Shown: positions 43,578-53,137, counted from the first letter of the stretch. The stretch: DNA of 64,000 nucleotides from an uncultured Bacteroidota bacterium (GCA_903882805.1 CAIRYK010000041.1:28757-92756), one strand, 5' to 3'. The notes: a model not told the origin generated them from the letters alone. Program-made: numbers and translations.

Positions 43578-46462
43578 AACGCATTGTATTATTTGTTTCG
43601 TTAGTATTGGTTTTAGCATCGTCTTGTTTTTCATTTGCCCAGAAACAGGGCGCTCTACTCATAGATTCGCTACAGACTGTGGTTGCCAAAACCAAACAAG
43701 ATTCAAACCGGGTTATTATATACAATAAGATAGCGCTGGCTAATTACGGGATCAGCGTAGATGAGGGTGTAAAGTATGCTGATTTGGCGATGGAGCTGAG
43801 CAGGAAGCTCAATTATAAACGCGGCTTAGCTACCGCTTTTAATAATATAGGCATTATATATAATTATAGGTATGTTTACGATTCCGGTATGATGGCGCTT
43901 GATAAGGCGAGGGCTATAGCAACCGAAATAGATGACAAGATATTGCTCGCAAAAATATTCACCAATAAGGGGCTAAACGCCATGCATAGCGGTAATAACG
44001 ACGAAGCCCTAAGGTGTTATCAGGAAGCCATTCGCAATTCAGAATTGATGAACGATAAAAAAGGCTTGGCAGGCCAGTACAACAACATGGGGCTGTTGTA
44101 TGAAAATTTAGGCCGTTTGTCTGAGGCGCTGAAATATCATTTGCTTTCGCTAAAAATGAACGAAGAGCTTGGCTTACAGCAAGGTATTGCCAACTCTTAC
44201 AATAATATTGGTAGTATATATATGTATATGGCCAATTATACAGAAGCGCTAAAAAATCATAATGCTTCGCTAAAGATCAGCGAGGCATTGGGAAACAAAA
44301 AAATTACAGCAAGCGCTACAACAAACGTAGGATTAGATTATTATAACCTTGGCAATTATGACGAGGCATTGCGTTATTTTAGTATTGCAGAGCAAACGAG
44401 GAAAGATCTTGGAGATAAGAAAGGGCTTGCGGAAATTTATAATAGCGTTGGCGCTATTTATTTTGCTCGTGGACAACATAAGCTTGCACTTGAAACATTT
44501 TTGTCAGCATTTGAACTGTTTAAGGGGTTAGGCCTTCATGACGACATGGCCACTGCCGGCGATAATTTGGGTTGTTGCTACTTTAAATTAGGAAATACTG
44601 CCGAGGCAGAAAAATACTTGCTTCAAGCCATTAGTTTGGCGAAAGAAACCGGCTTAAAAAGACAAATGAGCACGTCGTGCTTCAACATAAGCGAGCTATA
44701 TACCAATAAAGGCGACTATAAAAAGGCATTGGAGTATTTTAAACTGTACACCATTGCTAAAGACAGCATGTTTAATCAGGAGAACCTGAAGAAAACGGTG
44801 CAGTTGCAAATGCAATACGACTTTGATAAAAAAGAAGCGTTGGCAAAATTGACACAGGAACAGGCAATGACTCAACAAAAAAACAGGTATTTGTGGGCTA
44901 CGCTCGGTTTGCTTTTAGTGGTTTTTGCAGCAATTATTGCATTGGTTCAGGCAAATAGCAAGAATAAAATACAGAAGCAAGTAGAGATTGCAAAGCGTAA
45001 GTTCTTTGACAACGTAGTTCACGAGGTGCGTACTCCACTATCTATGATACAGGGACCGATCAAGGTGTTGCAAAGCAAAATATTTGAACCTGAATTGAAT
45101 TACCAATTGAGTATTGCTGAGAGGAATGCCGGTAGGCTCAATGAATTGATTACGCAAATGCTATCTATATCAAAGATTGACGCTGCTACCTACCAGCTCA
45201 ATGAGAGTTACGGCAATCTTGATGTGTACCTTTCTGACTTAACTACGCAATTCGCAGAACAGGCCAAACAGAATGGCTTGAATTTTTCGACGCAGATAGA
45301 TTGTGTATCTGACTTGGTTTTGTTCGATAAAGATGCGCTGGATAAGATATTGGGCAATTTGCTCAGCAATGCCCTGAAGTACACAGCATCTGGCGGATCA
45401 GTAGGTATTGATGCTTCCTGTACTCCCGGGCCAGATGGGATAGGAGTAAAAATAAGTGTTTGGGATAACGGAATAGGTATTAGTAAGAACGATCAGTCTA
45501 AAATATTCGATCGGTTTTACAGAAGCTCAGACCAGCAGCGTAGCAACATAAAGGGTGTTGGAATAGGTTTGTCGTTGGCAATGGAGTTGGTAAAGCTCAT
45601 GAACGGCACAATAGATGTGGTAAGCGAACCAGGAAATGGTTCGGTATTTACTGTTACACTGCCTCTGAAACTGAAACCGGCCTTTAATAATAGCGAAGCG
45701 CCTGCCGCAATAGACAAATGTATACTGCTGGTAGAAGATGATGCCGATATTTTAGAGTTCAATTTAAGGTTGTTGCAAGAACAGGGCTATGAAGTAGTAA
45801 CTGCAATCAATGGCGAAGAAGCCCTAAAAGTTGTGGCTCAGAAACTTCCCGACCTGATAATTACCGATTTGATGATGCCGGTAAAAGATGGTTTCGCTCT
45901 CCTCGCCGAAATCAGAGCTGACGCAATTACCAAAGAAATACCGGTGGTGATATTGTCGTCGAAGAGCGCAGCAGGATCGCGAATAACCGCTATAGAGGGT
46001 GGGGCCCAGGTTTACCTGCCAAAGCCGTTTTTACCTGAGGAACTCATTGCTACAGTTAAGAGTCAGATGTTGGTGTCGCACCGAAAAGTTGAAGCTGAGC
46101 CTGTCGCGTCTGAGGTGAAACTATCGCTGGAGGAACAAATGCAAAAAGCTGATCCATTTGCTAAGAAATGTTATGCAATAGTGCAGGAGCATATAAACGA
46201 TAGTGAACTGACCGTGGAGTTTCTGGCAGATATGATGCATGTAAACCGCAGCCATTTTCAGCGTAAGCTAAAAGCAAGCGCCGGCTTTTCGCCAAACGAA
46301 TTGATACGGGCAGTGCGTCTGGAGAAAGCCCGCGCTATGCTACTGGCCAGGGAGGGTAATATTTCTGAAATTGCCTACTCAACCGGCTTCACCTCGCCGT
46401 CTTATTTTGGTAAATGCTATACCGATTATTTTGGACATCCACCGAGCAAGGATGTAGCGTAG
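43574..46462 (+). CDS. Hybrid sensor: TPR, histidine kinase, receiver and AraC-type DNA-binding domains
   Basis: 962 aa from a TTG start, chosen because it begins a clean signal sequence (KRIVLFVSLVLVLASSCFSFAQ) and no in-frame ATG is near. Order: periplasmic TPR repeats (about 45-410, NNIGIIY/NNMGLLYENLG units), one membrane helix (438-458), HisKA with the phospho-accepting His near 482 (VVHEVRTPLSMI), HATPase (NLLSNALKYTA, DNGIGIS, GVGIGLSLAMEL), a receiver (about 714-830, VEDDADI, DLIITDLMMP, PKPF) and a C-terminal AraC/HTH_18 domain (about 875-960). It is a whole two-component pathway in one chain, as in Bacteroides HTCS regulators, but with TPRs where those carry propeller sensors. The ligand is unknown. 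A direct repeat overlapping the start codon may be its own binding site. Confidence 0.9.
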   Translation: MKRIVLFVSLVLVLASSCFSFAQKQGALLIDSLQTVVAKTKQDSNRVIIYNKIALANYGISVDEGVKYADLAMELSRKLNYKRGLATAFNNIGIIYNYRYVYDSGMMALDKARAIATEIDDKILLAKIFTNKGLNAMHSGNNDEALRCYQEAIRNSELMNDKKGLAGQYNNMGLLYENLGRLSEALKYHLLSLKMNEELGLQQGIANSYNNIGSIYMYMANYTEALKNHNASLKISEALGNKKITASATTNVGLDYYNLGNYDEALRYFSIAEQTRKDLGDKKGLAEIYNSVGAIYFARGQHKLALETFLSAFELFKGLGLHDDMATAGDNLGCCYFKLGNTAEAEKYLLQAISLAKETGLKRQMSTSCFNISELYTNKGDYKKALEYFKLYTIAKDSMFNQENLKKTVQLQMQYDFDKKEALAKLTQEQAMTQQKNRYLWATLGLLLVVFAAIIALVQANSKNKIQKQVEIAKRKFFDNVVHEVRTPLSMIQGPIKVLQSKIFEPELNYQLSIAERNAGRLNELITQMLSISKIDAATYQLNESYGNLDVYLSDLTTQFAEQAKQNGLNFSTQIDCVSDLVLFDKDALDKILGNLLSNALKYTASGGSVGIDASCTPGPDGIGVKISVWDNGIGISKNDQSKIFDRFYRSSDQQRSNIKGVGIGLSLAMELVKLMNGTIDVVSEPGNGSVFTVTLPLKLKPAFNNSEAPAAIDKCILLVEDDADILEFNLRLLQEQGYEVVTAINGEEALKVVAQKLPDLIITDLMMPVKDGFALLAEIRADAITKEIPVVILSSKSAAGSRITAIEGGAQVYLPKPFLPEELIATVKSQMLVSHRKVEAEPVASEVKLSLEEQMQKADPFAKKCYAIVQEHINDSELTVEFLADMMHVNRSHFQRKLKASAGFSPNELIRAVRLEKARAMLLAREGNISEIAYSTGFTSPSYFGKCYTDYFGHPPSKDVA

Positions 46463-46574
46463 GTGCATTGTCATTTTCAGTATAGCGCTTACCTTTTTAT
46501 AGATCTGCGCTCATCGACCCATTGGCTGTAAACGTCCATTACAATATAAGTTTCGATTCTTAAGTACAATACAA

Positions 46575-46605
46575 AAAGGGCAAAACCATTATAGTTTTGC
46601 CCTTT
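46575..46605. terminator. Bidirectional intrinsic terminator
   Basis: A perfect 12-bp stem (46575-46586 with 46594-46605) with a 7-nt loop lies between the converging hybrid sensor and thioredoxin-like genes. On the minus strand a T run follows the stem. Confidence 0.78.
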
Positions 46606-46624
46606 GTATGTCAATTAACGTTAA

Positions 46625-47788
46625 TTACTTACCGCTCTTTATTTTTTCAAGCAATGTAGCCGTTGCCGATACATCATCGCCTTTTTCTTTGCCGGCAGCT
46701 ATGGCTTTATTAGCCCAAGTTTCTGCTTCCTTTAAGTTGCCTGTTTTATAAAGCAGACTAGCGTAAGTATCCAGATAAGCATATTGAGGTTCTTTTTCTA
46801 CCACTTTTTGCATCCATTCTGCCGATTTTTTCAGTATTGGTTTATTATCACATTTTTCAAAGAGATTCCAACAAATAGAATTGAAGTATTCGGCGTTTTC
46901 AAATCCGTTTTTGGCTATGTACTCATTTATAGCGCCTTCATACTTCGGCCAGTTTTGTGTTTCCTTATAGAAGTTCATTCTATACGATGCTTTTTTGTCG
47001 GCTGCATCTTCCTTACTGTATTTATCTACCATAGCAAGGGTAGAGGCCAACTTCTTCTCGTCTTTGGCTTTTATTGCGGCTTTAAGGTGATCGTAAATAA
47101 TATCATCTACTTTGTTATTTACATCTACAGCGCCATACAGTTGTTCGTATTTTTTTATGTTATCGAGGAAAAACTTCGTGTGTTTTTCATTGGCATCAAA
47201 ACGCGACAATACCCCCCAGGTAATTTCGCTGTACATGTCTTTTTGCTTATCGAGGTACCCATTTACTGTAGCGGCATCCGGGAATTTACGTTTCCCGTTT
47301 TCGGCATAGGCAAGTTTATAAAATTCAGGATAGTCGACATCGAGCGAAGCGCTAAAACCCGTTGCGTGAAACTGCTTGGTTTTATCCATAGCATTTTTCA
47401 GCGTCTTGGTAAATTCGTCAGTTTTCTGATATCCTACAGCCTCGTATACGAATTCGCCATCTGGAGTAAAAAACATAAAACTTGGGAAAGCGGAGATATG
47501 GTATTTCATGCTCATCTTGCTGCCTTCGCCATGTTCCATGTCCATTTTTACGGCTATGAAATTGTTATTTAGGGCGCCGGCAATTGCTGGATCTACCATC
47601 GTTTCTTTATCCATTACTTTGCACCAGCCGCACCAATCGGTATAGCAATCAATGAATATGTATTTGTGCTCAGCTTTAGCTTTAGCCTTTATTTCGGCCC
47701 ATGATTTATTGAAGTAATTTACCTCATCGGCCATAGCTGAGTTTAAAGCGATAGCAGATACCATAAGCGCTGCGAATATGCGTTTCAT
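46625..47788 (-). CDS. Exported thioredoxin-fold protein with C-terminal helical repeats
   Basis: 387 aa. A signal peptide (KRIFAALMVSAIALNSAMA) is followed by a thioredoxin-fold domain (about 25-135) with the redox motif CYTDWCGWCKVM (active-site CGWC), the cis-Pro loop AFPSFMFF and a FVYEAVGY strand. The remaining 250 residues are helical and TPR-like, ending in a run of TPR-type helices (YLDTYASLLYKTGNLKEAETWANKAI). It is predicted periplasmic, where such DUF255/thioredoxin-7-like proteins reduce or isomerise disulfides. The many Cys-paired secreted repeat proteins nearby are possible clients; that link is inference. Confidence 0.85.
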   Translation of the reverse strand: MKRIFAALMVSAIALNSAMADEVNYFNKSWAEIKAKAKAEHKYIFIDCYTDWCGWCKVMDKETMVDPAIAGALNNNFIAVKMDMEHGEGSKMSMKYHISAFPSFMFFTPDGEFVYEAVGYQKTDEFTKTLKNAMDKTKQFHATGFSASLDVDYPEFYKLAYAENGKRKFPDAATVNGYLDKQKDMYSEITWGVLSRFDANEKHTKFFLDNIKKYEQLYGAVDVNNKVDDIIYDHLKAAIKAKDEKKLASTLAMVDKYSKEDAADKKASYRMNFYKETQNWPKYEGAINEYIAKNGFENAEYFNSICWNLFEKCDNKPILKKSAEWMQKVVEKEPQYAYLDTYASLLYKTGNLKEAETWANKAIAAGKEKGDDVSATATLLEKIKSGK

Positions 47789-47895
47789 AGTTGTCGTGTT
47801 TTGCTGTTATTAAATATTGAGTTTTATTAAGCGTAAATATAATGTTGTTTGGGGGAATAGCAAAATGGATGAGTGTTGATAGAAAATACACACCT

Positions 47896-47923
47896 AAGGT
47901 TGTTTCGTTCCTCGCAATGACTC
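47896..47923 (-). repeat. Dispersed intergenic repeat, copy A
   Basis: 28-bp copy, inverted relative to copy B and separated from it by 61 bp. It differs from B at 2 of 28 positions. Confidence 0.8.
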
Positions 47924-47984
47924 TTATTTTGTTCACTTTTTGGAAAGAAAATTTATCCCATAAAATTGACTGACTTAAAAACAC

Positions 47985-48018
47985 GAGTCATTGCGAGGAA
48001 CGAAGCAACCTCACGCTG
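47985..48018 (+). repeat. Dispersed intergenic repeat, copy B (left border of the GIY-YIG unit)
   Basis: 34-bp copy beginning GAGTCATTGCGAGGAACG and ending ACCTCACGCTG. Bases 47987-48018 form a perfect 32-bp inverted repeat with copy C (48466-48497), and the GIY-YIG gene lies between them. Confidence 0.9.
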
Positions 48019-48088
48019 TTTACTTGGCACAGATTAATAGAGCTCCATTGCAACAACTCTATTTTCATCTCCACGTTCAAACGGAAAT

Positions 48089-48388
48089 CTAAATGCCGGA
48101 AATTTCGTTCCAAAGGTCAATATAATCTGGATTCATTTTGTTTATTAACTCGTCCTTTTGTTTCCTGCTACCGCCTTTAATTCTTTTTTCTTCGCCTATC
48201 GCATCCTCAATCCGTTGAAATCCTTGATAGTAAACTAACATTACGCAATTGTACTTTGACGAAAAACTCTCTGGGTAATACTTTGTTCGATGCTTCCAGA
48301 CTCTTTTGCATAGGTCCGAAGTTACACCAGTATAAAGTGTAGTCCGATTTGGAGAAGACATTATGTACACATAGCCTGCTTTTTCCAT
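48089..48388 (-). CDS. Small GIY-YIG nuclease-family protein (UPF0213-like)
   Basis: 99 aa. It is almost entirely a GIY-YIG domain: GYVYIMSSPNRTTLYTGVTS with the GIY/YIG-equivalent YVYI and YTGV, the catalytic Arg in LCKRVWKHR, and the Glu in EDAIGEEKRIKGGSRKQK. Stand-alone proteins of this size are widespread, often in many copies per genome, and their physiological role is unsettled. Here the gene is flanked by perfect 32-bp inverted repeats (47987-48018 and 48466-48497), making a 511-bp unit. This suggests that nuclease and repeat travel together, although no target-site duplication has been established. It sits between the thioredoxin-like gene and dnaE. Confidence 0.88.
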   Translation of the reverse strand: MEKAGYVYIMSSPNRTTLYTGVTSDLCKRVWKHRTKYYPESFSSKYNCVMLVYYQGFQRIEDAIGEEKRIKGGSRKQKDELINKMNPDYIDLWNEISGI

Positions 48389-48465
48389 AATATCCCAAAA
48401 TTAGCAAACCGACTTTCCGTAATATTTCATTGCATAAAAAATGAGTTGTTTCTATGCTATAGTCT

Positions 48466-48500
48466 CAGCGTGAGGTTGCTTCGTTCCTCGCAATGACACT
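48466..48500 (-). repeat. Dispersed intergenic repeat, copy C (right border of the GIY-YIG unit)
   Basis: Inverted relative to copy B, with 32 identical bases at 48466-48497. It lies 77 bp upstream of the GIY-YIG start codon. Confidence 0.9.
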
Positions 48501-48548
48501 CATATTATGCTTTGCCTTCAGCCAATAGTAACTTTTTCGGTGCATGCC

Positions 48549-51500
48549 CTAACCCTTCTCCAGCACATACCTTACCTCGTCGTGTAGCAACAAAAAATCT
48601 ATGAGCTCGTTGTTAAGTTCTATTTTTTTGCTTTGCATCTTCATGGTTATCATGTGTTCAGTTTCCATGTCTTTTACGCTAATAACGAGGTCGGTTGATC
48701 CTGGGTATTTTTTTGCGTTGTTTTCTATAAATGTCGCTATTTCCGGGTTCAACTGATCGAGCGTTACCGAAAGATGGACTTTTTTGGTCATCACCTTCCG
48801 CACCTCATCGAGTAGCATTATGTTTTGTATCTGAAACTCCATAGTGCCCGGGCGGTACTTGTGCTCATCCCATACTCCCTGTAGCATCAGCTTCTGACCG
48901 TTTACCAGATAGTTGCCATAGGCTACATAGTTTTTTTCCCACATCAGTATTTCCAGATTACCGCTGTAGTCGTTTATGGTCATCTTACCAAACTTGCTGC
49001 CTTTTTTGGTGGTCATGTGTCCTACGTCGGTTACATAACCAGCTATACGAATGTTGCGGCCGCGCATTTTCTCCAGATCAGCTATTGGCGTCATGCCGTA
49101 GTTGTCCATCTCAAACTTAAATCCGTCGAGAGGGTGTGCGCTCAGGTATATGCCTACAACCTCTTTCTCTTTATCCAGCAATTCGGGTAGTCCCCACTTA
49201 TCGCATTCGGGTATGAGTGGAGGCTTTATTTCTGGCATGGTTGCGGCGCCAAACAAACTATTGGTGGCCATTGATGAGCTGGCTTGCACCTGATTGCCAA
49301 ATCGCATCAGTCGCTCCAGACCTGTGATTGGGTCTGTTGGCGGCGCATAGAAGTACTGTGCTCGGTGTAACTGTGTAGTAAAACAGTCGAGCGCGCCAGC
49401 GAGCACAAGGCTTTCCATCGACTTCTTGTTAACCGTGCGTTGGCTAACACGCTTTATAAAATCGTACACATTCAGGTAGTGTCCGTTGCTTTCGCGCTCT
49501 TGAATAATATCCTCAACTGCGGCCTCGCCCACGCCTTTGATGGCATTTAGCCCGAAACGCACTACGCTGTCTTTGGTAACTGAAAATCCTTTCAGACTTT
49601 CGTTTACATCGGGCCCCAATACCTGTAAGCCCATGCGCTGGCACTCCTCCATATAGAATTTTATCTTTTCTATATTGCCTTGGTTGTTCAGTACCGCCGC
49701 CATGTACTCGGCAGGGTAGTGTGCCTTGAAGTAGGCCGTTTGGTAGGCTACAAGCGCATAGCACGTACTGTGCGACTTATTGAATGCGTATTGTGCAAAT
49801 GCCTCCCAGTCGGTCCATATTTTTTGCAGTTTGTCTTCAGGATGCCCTTTTTTGGTAGCGCCCGACACAAACTTTTCTTTCATTTTATCCAGTACCGCTT
49901 TCTGCTTCTTACCCATTGCCTTACGCAATACGTCGGCGTCGCCCTTGCTGAACCCGGCCAAACTTTGCGAAAGCAGCATCACCTGTTCCTGATACACGGT
50001 AATACCATAGGTGTCGCCCAGGTATTCTTCCATTTCAGGCACGTCGTAACTTATGGGTTCCAGCCCGTGCTTACGTTTTATATAGTTGGGTATATATTCT
50101 ATTGGCCCCGGACGATAAAGGGCGTTCATAGCAATAAGATCGTCAAATTTGTCGGGCTTCAGGTTGATGAGGTGCTTCTGCATACCCGGACTTTCGAACT
50201 GGAACGTACCGTTGGTATCGCCGCGCTGGTATAGTTCGTAGGTTTCTTCGTCGTCGAGCGGCAAGTTGTCTATATCTATTTCTATACCATAGTTTCTTTT
50301 TATCAGCTCCAGCGCATCTTTTATTATGGTCAGGGTTTTCAGTCCCAGAAAGTCCATTTTTATTACGCCTGCATTTTCAATTACGTTTCCTTCGTACTGG
50401 GTAATGAGCGAGTCTACATCCTTCACCATAAACACTGGTAGGAGGTCGGTAAGGTCGCTTGGGGCAATGATGATGCCTGCAGCATGTATACCGGTATTGC
50501 GCACCGATCCTTCCAGTTTTTCGGCGGAGTGTAGCACCTCGCCATGCAGATTTTGCTGGTTGTATATGTCGCGCAGCTTCGCTACCCATTCCATTTCCTC
50601 ACTGCCCAGGCCTTCTTTGTCGGCCAGACTGCCATCGCCTTTCAGCTCGGCATGCAGTAGCCTTTTCAGACTTATGCCCGGTTTTTCAGGCACCAGTTTG
50701 GCCAGTAAGTTGCTCTCCGCCAGTGGCAGATCGAGTGCGCGGGCCACGTCTTTAATGCTACTTTTGGCGGCCATTGTGCCATAAGTAACTATCTGCGCCA
50801 CTTGGTTCTTCCCATACTTCTTTACCACATAGTCTATCACCTTTTGCCTGCCCACATCGTCGAAGTCGGTGTCGATATCGGGCATGCTCTTACGGTCGGG
50901 GTTAAGAAAACGTTCGAACAGTAGCTTGTACTTGATCGGGTCTATGTTGGTAATGCCTATGCAATACGCCACCGCCGACCCCGCCGCCGATCCGCGACCC
51001 GGACCAATGAACACGCCCATGTCGCGCCCGGCCTTTATAAAGTCGCTCACAATGAGGAAGTAACCGGCAAACCCCATCGTGCGTATGGTAAACAACTCGA
51101 ACTTGAGTCGTTCTTCTACCTCGGCTGTTATTTCTTTGTATCGTTCCTTAGCGCCCATCCAGGTCAGGTGCTCCAAAAAGGCTTCCTGATCGTTATTAAA
51201 TTCCTCGGGCACCTTGAAGTGGGGTAGCATAATGTCGCGGTCCAGCTTCAGCGGTTTTATTTTCTCCAGCACCATGTTGGTGTTGTCTATAGCCTGTGGC
51301 AGGTCTTTAAACACCGACGTCATTTCAATGGTAGTCTTAAAATAAAACTTGTCGCTTGGGAATGCAAAACGTCCGCCTTTTGGCTGCACCTCGTCGTCGT
51401 CGCCCAGGTCTTTCCACTTTGGGTCACTTTGCTTAGATCCTGTATTGATGCACAACAATATGTCGTGGGCATTTGCGTCTTGCTGGTCTACATAGTGACT

Positions 51501-52166
51501 GTCGTTGCTGGCTATTACCGGCACATTGTATTTTGCGGCAAAGCGCATCAATACCTCATTTACCTTTATCTGGTCGGCAATGTCGTGGCGTTGCAGCTCA
51601 ATATAGTAATCATCGCCAAAGAGATCGAGCCACCATTTAAACAGTTTCTCGCCTTCGGCCTCGCCTTTGCGCAGTATAGCTCGCGGCACCTCTGCGGCAA
51701 GGCAGCACGTAGTGGCTATCAGCCCTTCGTGATATTGCTGCACCAGCTCCTTATCTATGCGGGGGTATTTGCCATACAAACCCTCCATATAGCCCAATGA
51801 GCACAATTTTACCAGATTTTTATAGCCTATTTCGTTCTTGGCTAAAAACAACTGATGGTAGCGCACATCTTTATCGTCTTTAGAGAACTGGCGTTTGTGG
51901 CGGTTGTCCACCAAGTAAAACTCACAGCCAACTATTGGCTTCACCACAGGTTCTTCAATATCTTTCCCCTCGGGCGTTTTGCCTACTACTTTTTTCTTTT
52001 TCCACGCCTCGGCCACAAAATCAAATACACCAAACATATTGCCGTGGTCGGTAATGGCCATAGCTGGCATATTATCGTTGCGGGCTTTATCGTAAAGTTT
52101 AGAGATATTAGAGGCCCCGTCGAGCAGGGAGTACTGGGTATGATTATGTAAATGTGAGAATTTCAT
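48549..52166 (-). CDS. dnaE: DNA polymerase III alpha subunit
   Basis: 1205 aa from the ATG at 52164-52166, whose product begins with the family-standard KFSHLHNHTQYSLLDGA. The four parts are all visible: an N-terminal PHP domain (HLHNHTQYS, AITDHGNMFG, ASNDSHYV), the polymerase core with the three catalytic Asp in PDIDTDF and VIKMDFLGL-type motifs, helix-hairpin-helix elements (VVRFGLNAIKGVGEAAVEDI) and an OB fold (IRIAGYVTDV...KMTINDYSG). The essential replicative polymerase of this genome. Its length and motifs are normal for DnaE1. It is followed by the 160-bp region carrying repeat copy C. Confidence 0.97.
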   Translation of the reverse strand: MKFSHLHNHTQYSLLDGASNISKLYDKARNDNMPAMAITDHGNMFGVFDFVAEAWKKKKVVGKTPEGKDIEEPVVKPIVGCEFYLVDNRHKRQFSKDDKDVRYHQLFLAKNEIGYKNLVKLCSLGYMEGLYGKYPRIDKELVQQYHEGLIATTCCLAAEVPRAILRKGEAEGEKLFKWWLDLFGDDYYIELQRHDIADQIKVNEVLMRFAAKYNVPVIASNDSHYVDQQDANAHDILLCINTGSKQSDPKWKDLGDDDEVQPKGGRFAFPSDKFYFKTTIEMTSVFKDLPQAIDNTNMVLEKIKPLKLDRDIMLPHFKVPEEFNNDQEAFLEHLTWMGAKERYKEITAEVEERLKFELFTIRTMGFAGYFLIVSDFIKAGRDMGVFIGPGRGSAAGSAVAYCIGITNIDPIKYKLLFERFLNPDRKSMPDIDTDFDDVGRQKVIDYVVKKYGKNQVAQIVTYGTMAAKSSIKDVARALDLPLAESNLLAKLVPEKPGISLKRLLHAELKGDGSLADKEGLGSEEMEWVAKLRDIYNQQNLHGEVLHSAEKLEGSVRNTGIHAAGIIIAPSDLTDLLPVFMVKDVDSLITQYEGNVIENAGVIKMDFLGLKTLTIIKDALELIKRNYGIEIDIDNLPLDDEETYELYQRGDTNGTFQFESPGMQKHLINLKPDKFDDLIAMNALYRPGPIEYIPNYIKRKHGLEPISYDVPEMEEYLGDTYGITVYQEQVMLLSQSLAGFSKGDADVLRKAMGKKQKAVLDKMKEKFVSGATKKGHPEDKLQKIWTDWEAFAQYAFNKSHSTCYALVAYQTAYFKAHYPAEYMAAVLNNQGNIEKIKFYMEECQRMGLQVLGPDVNESLKGFSVTKDSVVRFGLNAIKGVGEAAVEDIIQERESNGHYLNVYDFIKRVSQRTVNKKSMESLVLAGALDCFTTQLHRAQYFYAPPTDPITGLERLMRFGNQVQASSSMATNSLFGAATMPEIKPPLIPECDKWGLPELLDKEKEVVGIYLSAHPLDGFKFEMDNYGMTPIADLEKMRGRNIRIAGYVTDVGHMTTKKGSKFGKMTINDYSGNLEILMWEKNYVAYGNYLVNGQKLMLQGVWDEHKYRPGTMEFQIQNIMLLDEVRKVMTKKVHLSVTLDQLNPEIATFIENNAKKYPGSTDLVISVKDMETEHMITMKMQSKKIELNNELIDFLLLHDEVRYVLEKG

Positions 52167-52393
52167 TGCGCTGCACACAGGGTTACTGTGTATAGCAAAG
52201 TAACGAAATTATGGGTAGTAGGCAGGGTGCAAGTTTTCCACAAACTCAGCCGATCAATTCATAAATGGAATTAAGGACGCCTCAACGATATTGCAACAAT
52301 CATTGAAAATCAAGCTTTCCAGCTCTAAACCAGTTTTAACGACAGCATTGGGTAATATAAAGTTCCTGAAGTTTTCAAATTCGGTAATAATAG

Positions 52394-52870
52394 TTAGGTG
52401 ACAGTCGATGTTTTTCTGCCTGAGGCTGATTGTAGCCAGTCTCGTACTATTTTGATGGCAATATTAACGTTGTTGTTATGGGCCTTTGTATCAATACCAT
52501 TAAGGTCTGAATTATATTGTTGGTAAAGATATTGCTCACGTTCGAGTACTAATGCCACTTTGTTTTTTTGATTCTTGTTGCCAAATTTTTTTGCTCCAAA
52601 GAAAATTCCTAATTCAAAGGGCATATTGAATCTTGGCAGTGAATTTATGTTAGTTTCAGTACGAGACAAATCATGTATGCCAAACCGACAATGTTCGATA
52701 AGATGTTCTATTTTAGAAAGTCTATGATTTAACGCGTTATCCTCTTCTAATGAACTTCTTGGTATAAAGCCACATCGGTATACCGTGTATATTATGGCGT
52801 AGAATATATCTCTAAACTCGGAGTCGAAAGGGCAATTTATGAAAACAGAGTTATTATAGGTGGTCTCCAT
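52394..52870 (-). CDS. TIR/nucleoside-deoxyribosyltransferase-like protein, possible defence effector
   Basis: 158 aa. The N-terminal strand and loop (SVFINCPFDSEFRDIFYAI) is followed by IEHCRFGIHDLSR and FNMPFELGIFFGAKKFG. This order (first-strand motif, 'A-D-x-x-I-x-D-L' strand, then a Glu in ELG near a helix) is that of the TIR and nucleoside 2-deoxyribosyltransferase-like folds, where the Glu is catalytic. Proteins of this kind cleave NAD+ or nucleosides, often in anti-phage defence. I recognise the family pattern from memory as a common hypothetical family but cannot name it. Activity is inference. It lies 23 bp downstream of a small basic-protein gene, between the core genes dnaE and DUF3276. 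Confidence 0.65.
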   Translation of the reverse strand: METTYNNSVFINCPFDSEFRDIFYAIIYTVYRCGFIPRSSLEEDNALNHRLSKIEHLIEHCRFGIHDLSRTETNINSLPRFNMPFELGIFFGAKKFGNKNQKNKVALVLEREQYLYQQYNSDLNGIDTKAHNNNVNIAIKIVRDWLQSASGRKTSTVT

Positions 52871-52893
52871 TTTAGCTGTATTAGATTGATTTG

Positions 52894-53052
52894 TTATTGA
52901 AGTTCAAGCCCCATTTTTGCATAAACCTCTCTAACCGCTTTTTCTATAACAGACCTTCTGATACTACCTTTTCTGTTGCCAACTACCAATTTGGTTTTTG
53001 ATTTTGCACGTGTAATTTTTGGTTGTTGGTTATTGGTTGTTGGGTTTTCCAT
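52894..53052 (-). CDS. Small basic protein encoded upstream of the TIR-like gene
   Basis: 52 aa from the ATG at 53050-53052; a longer reading to 53100 is possible. The N-terminus is Asn/Gln/Thr-rich and probably disordered. The C-terminal half is basic (ITRAKSKTKLVVGNRKGSIRR) and ends in an amphipathic helix (VIEKAVREVYAKMGLELQ). No family recognised. Its size, charge and 23-bp spacing before the TIR-like gene are those expected of an antitoxin, regulator or nucleic-acid-binding sensor, but this is not shown. Confidence 0.55.
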   Translation of the reverse strand: MENPTTNNQQPKITRAKSKTKLVVGNRKGSIRRSVIEKAVREVYAKMGLELQ

Positions 53053-53137
53053 GTTATTGGTTTTCTTAAACAAATTTATCAAAAGCGCGTGAAAAGGCAA
53101 AATTGTATATATCCATAGTTCGTTTCCTTTCGTTGAT

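Larger units (their letters stand above)
47789..48088. other. Intergenic region carrying two inverted copies of a dispersed repeat
   Basis: The 300 bases upstream of the thioredoxin-like gene hold copies A and B of the dispersed repeat listed separately. No gene is supported here. Confidence 0.7.

Noticed and set aside
46784..47572. A 262-codon frame antisense to the thioredoxin-like gene.
   Set aside because: It is rich in Phe, Tyr and Ile, as expected for the complement of a Lys-, Glu- and Asn-rich gene, and has no recognisable family.
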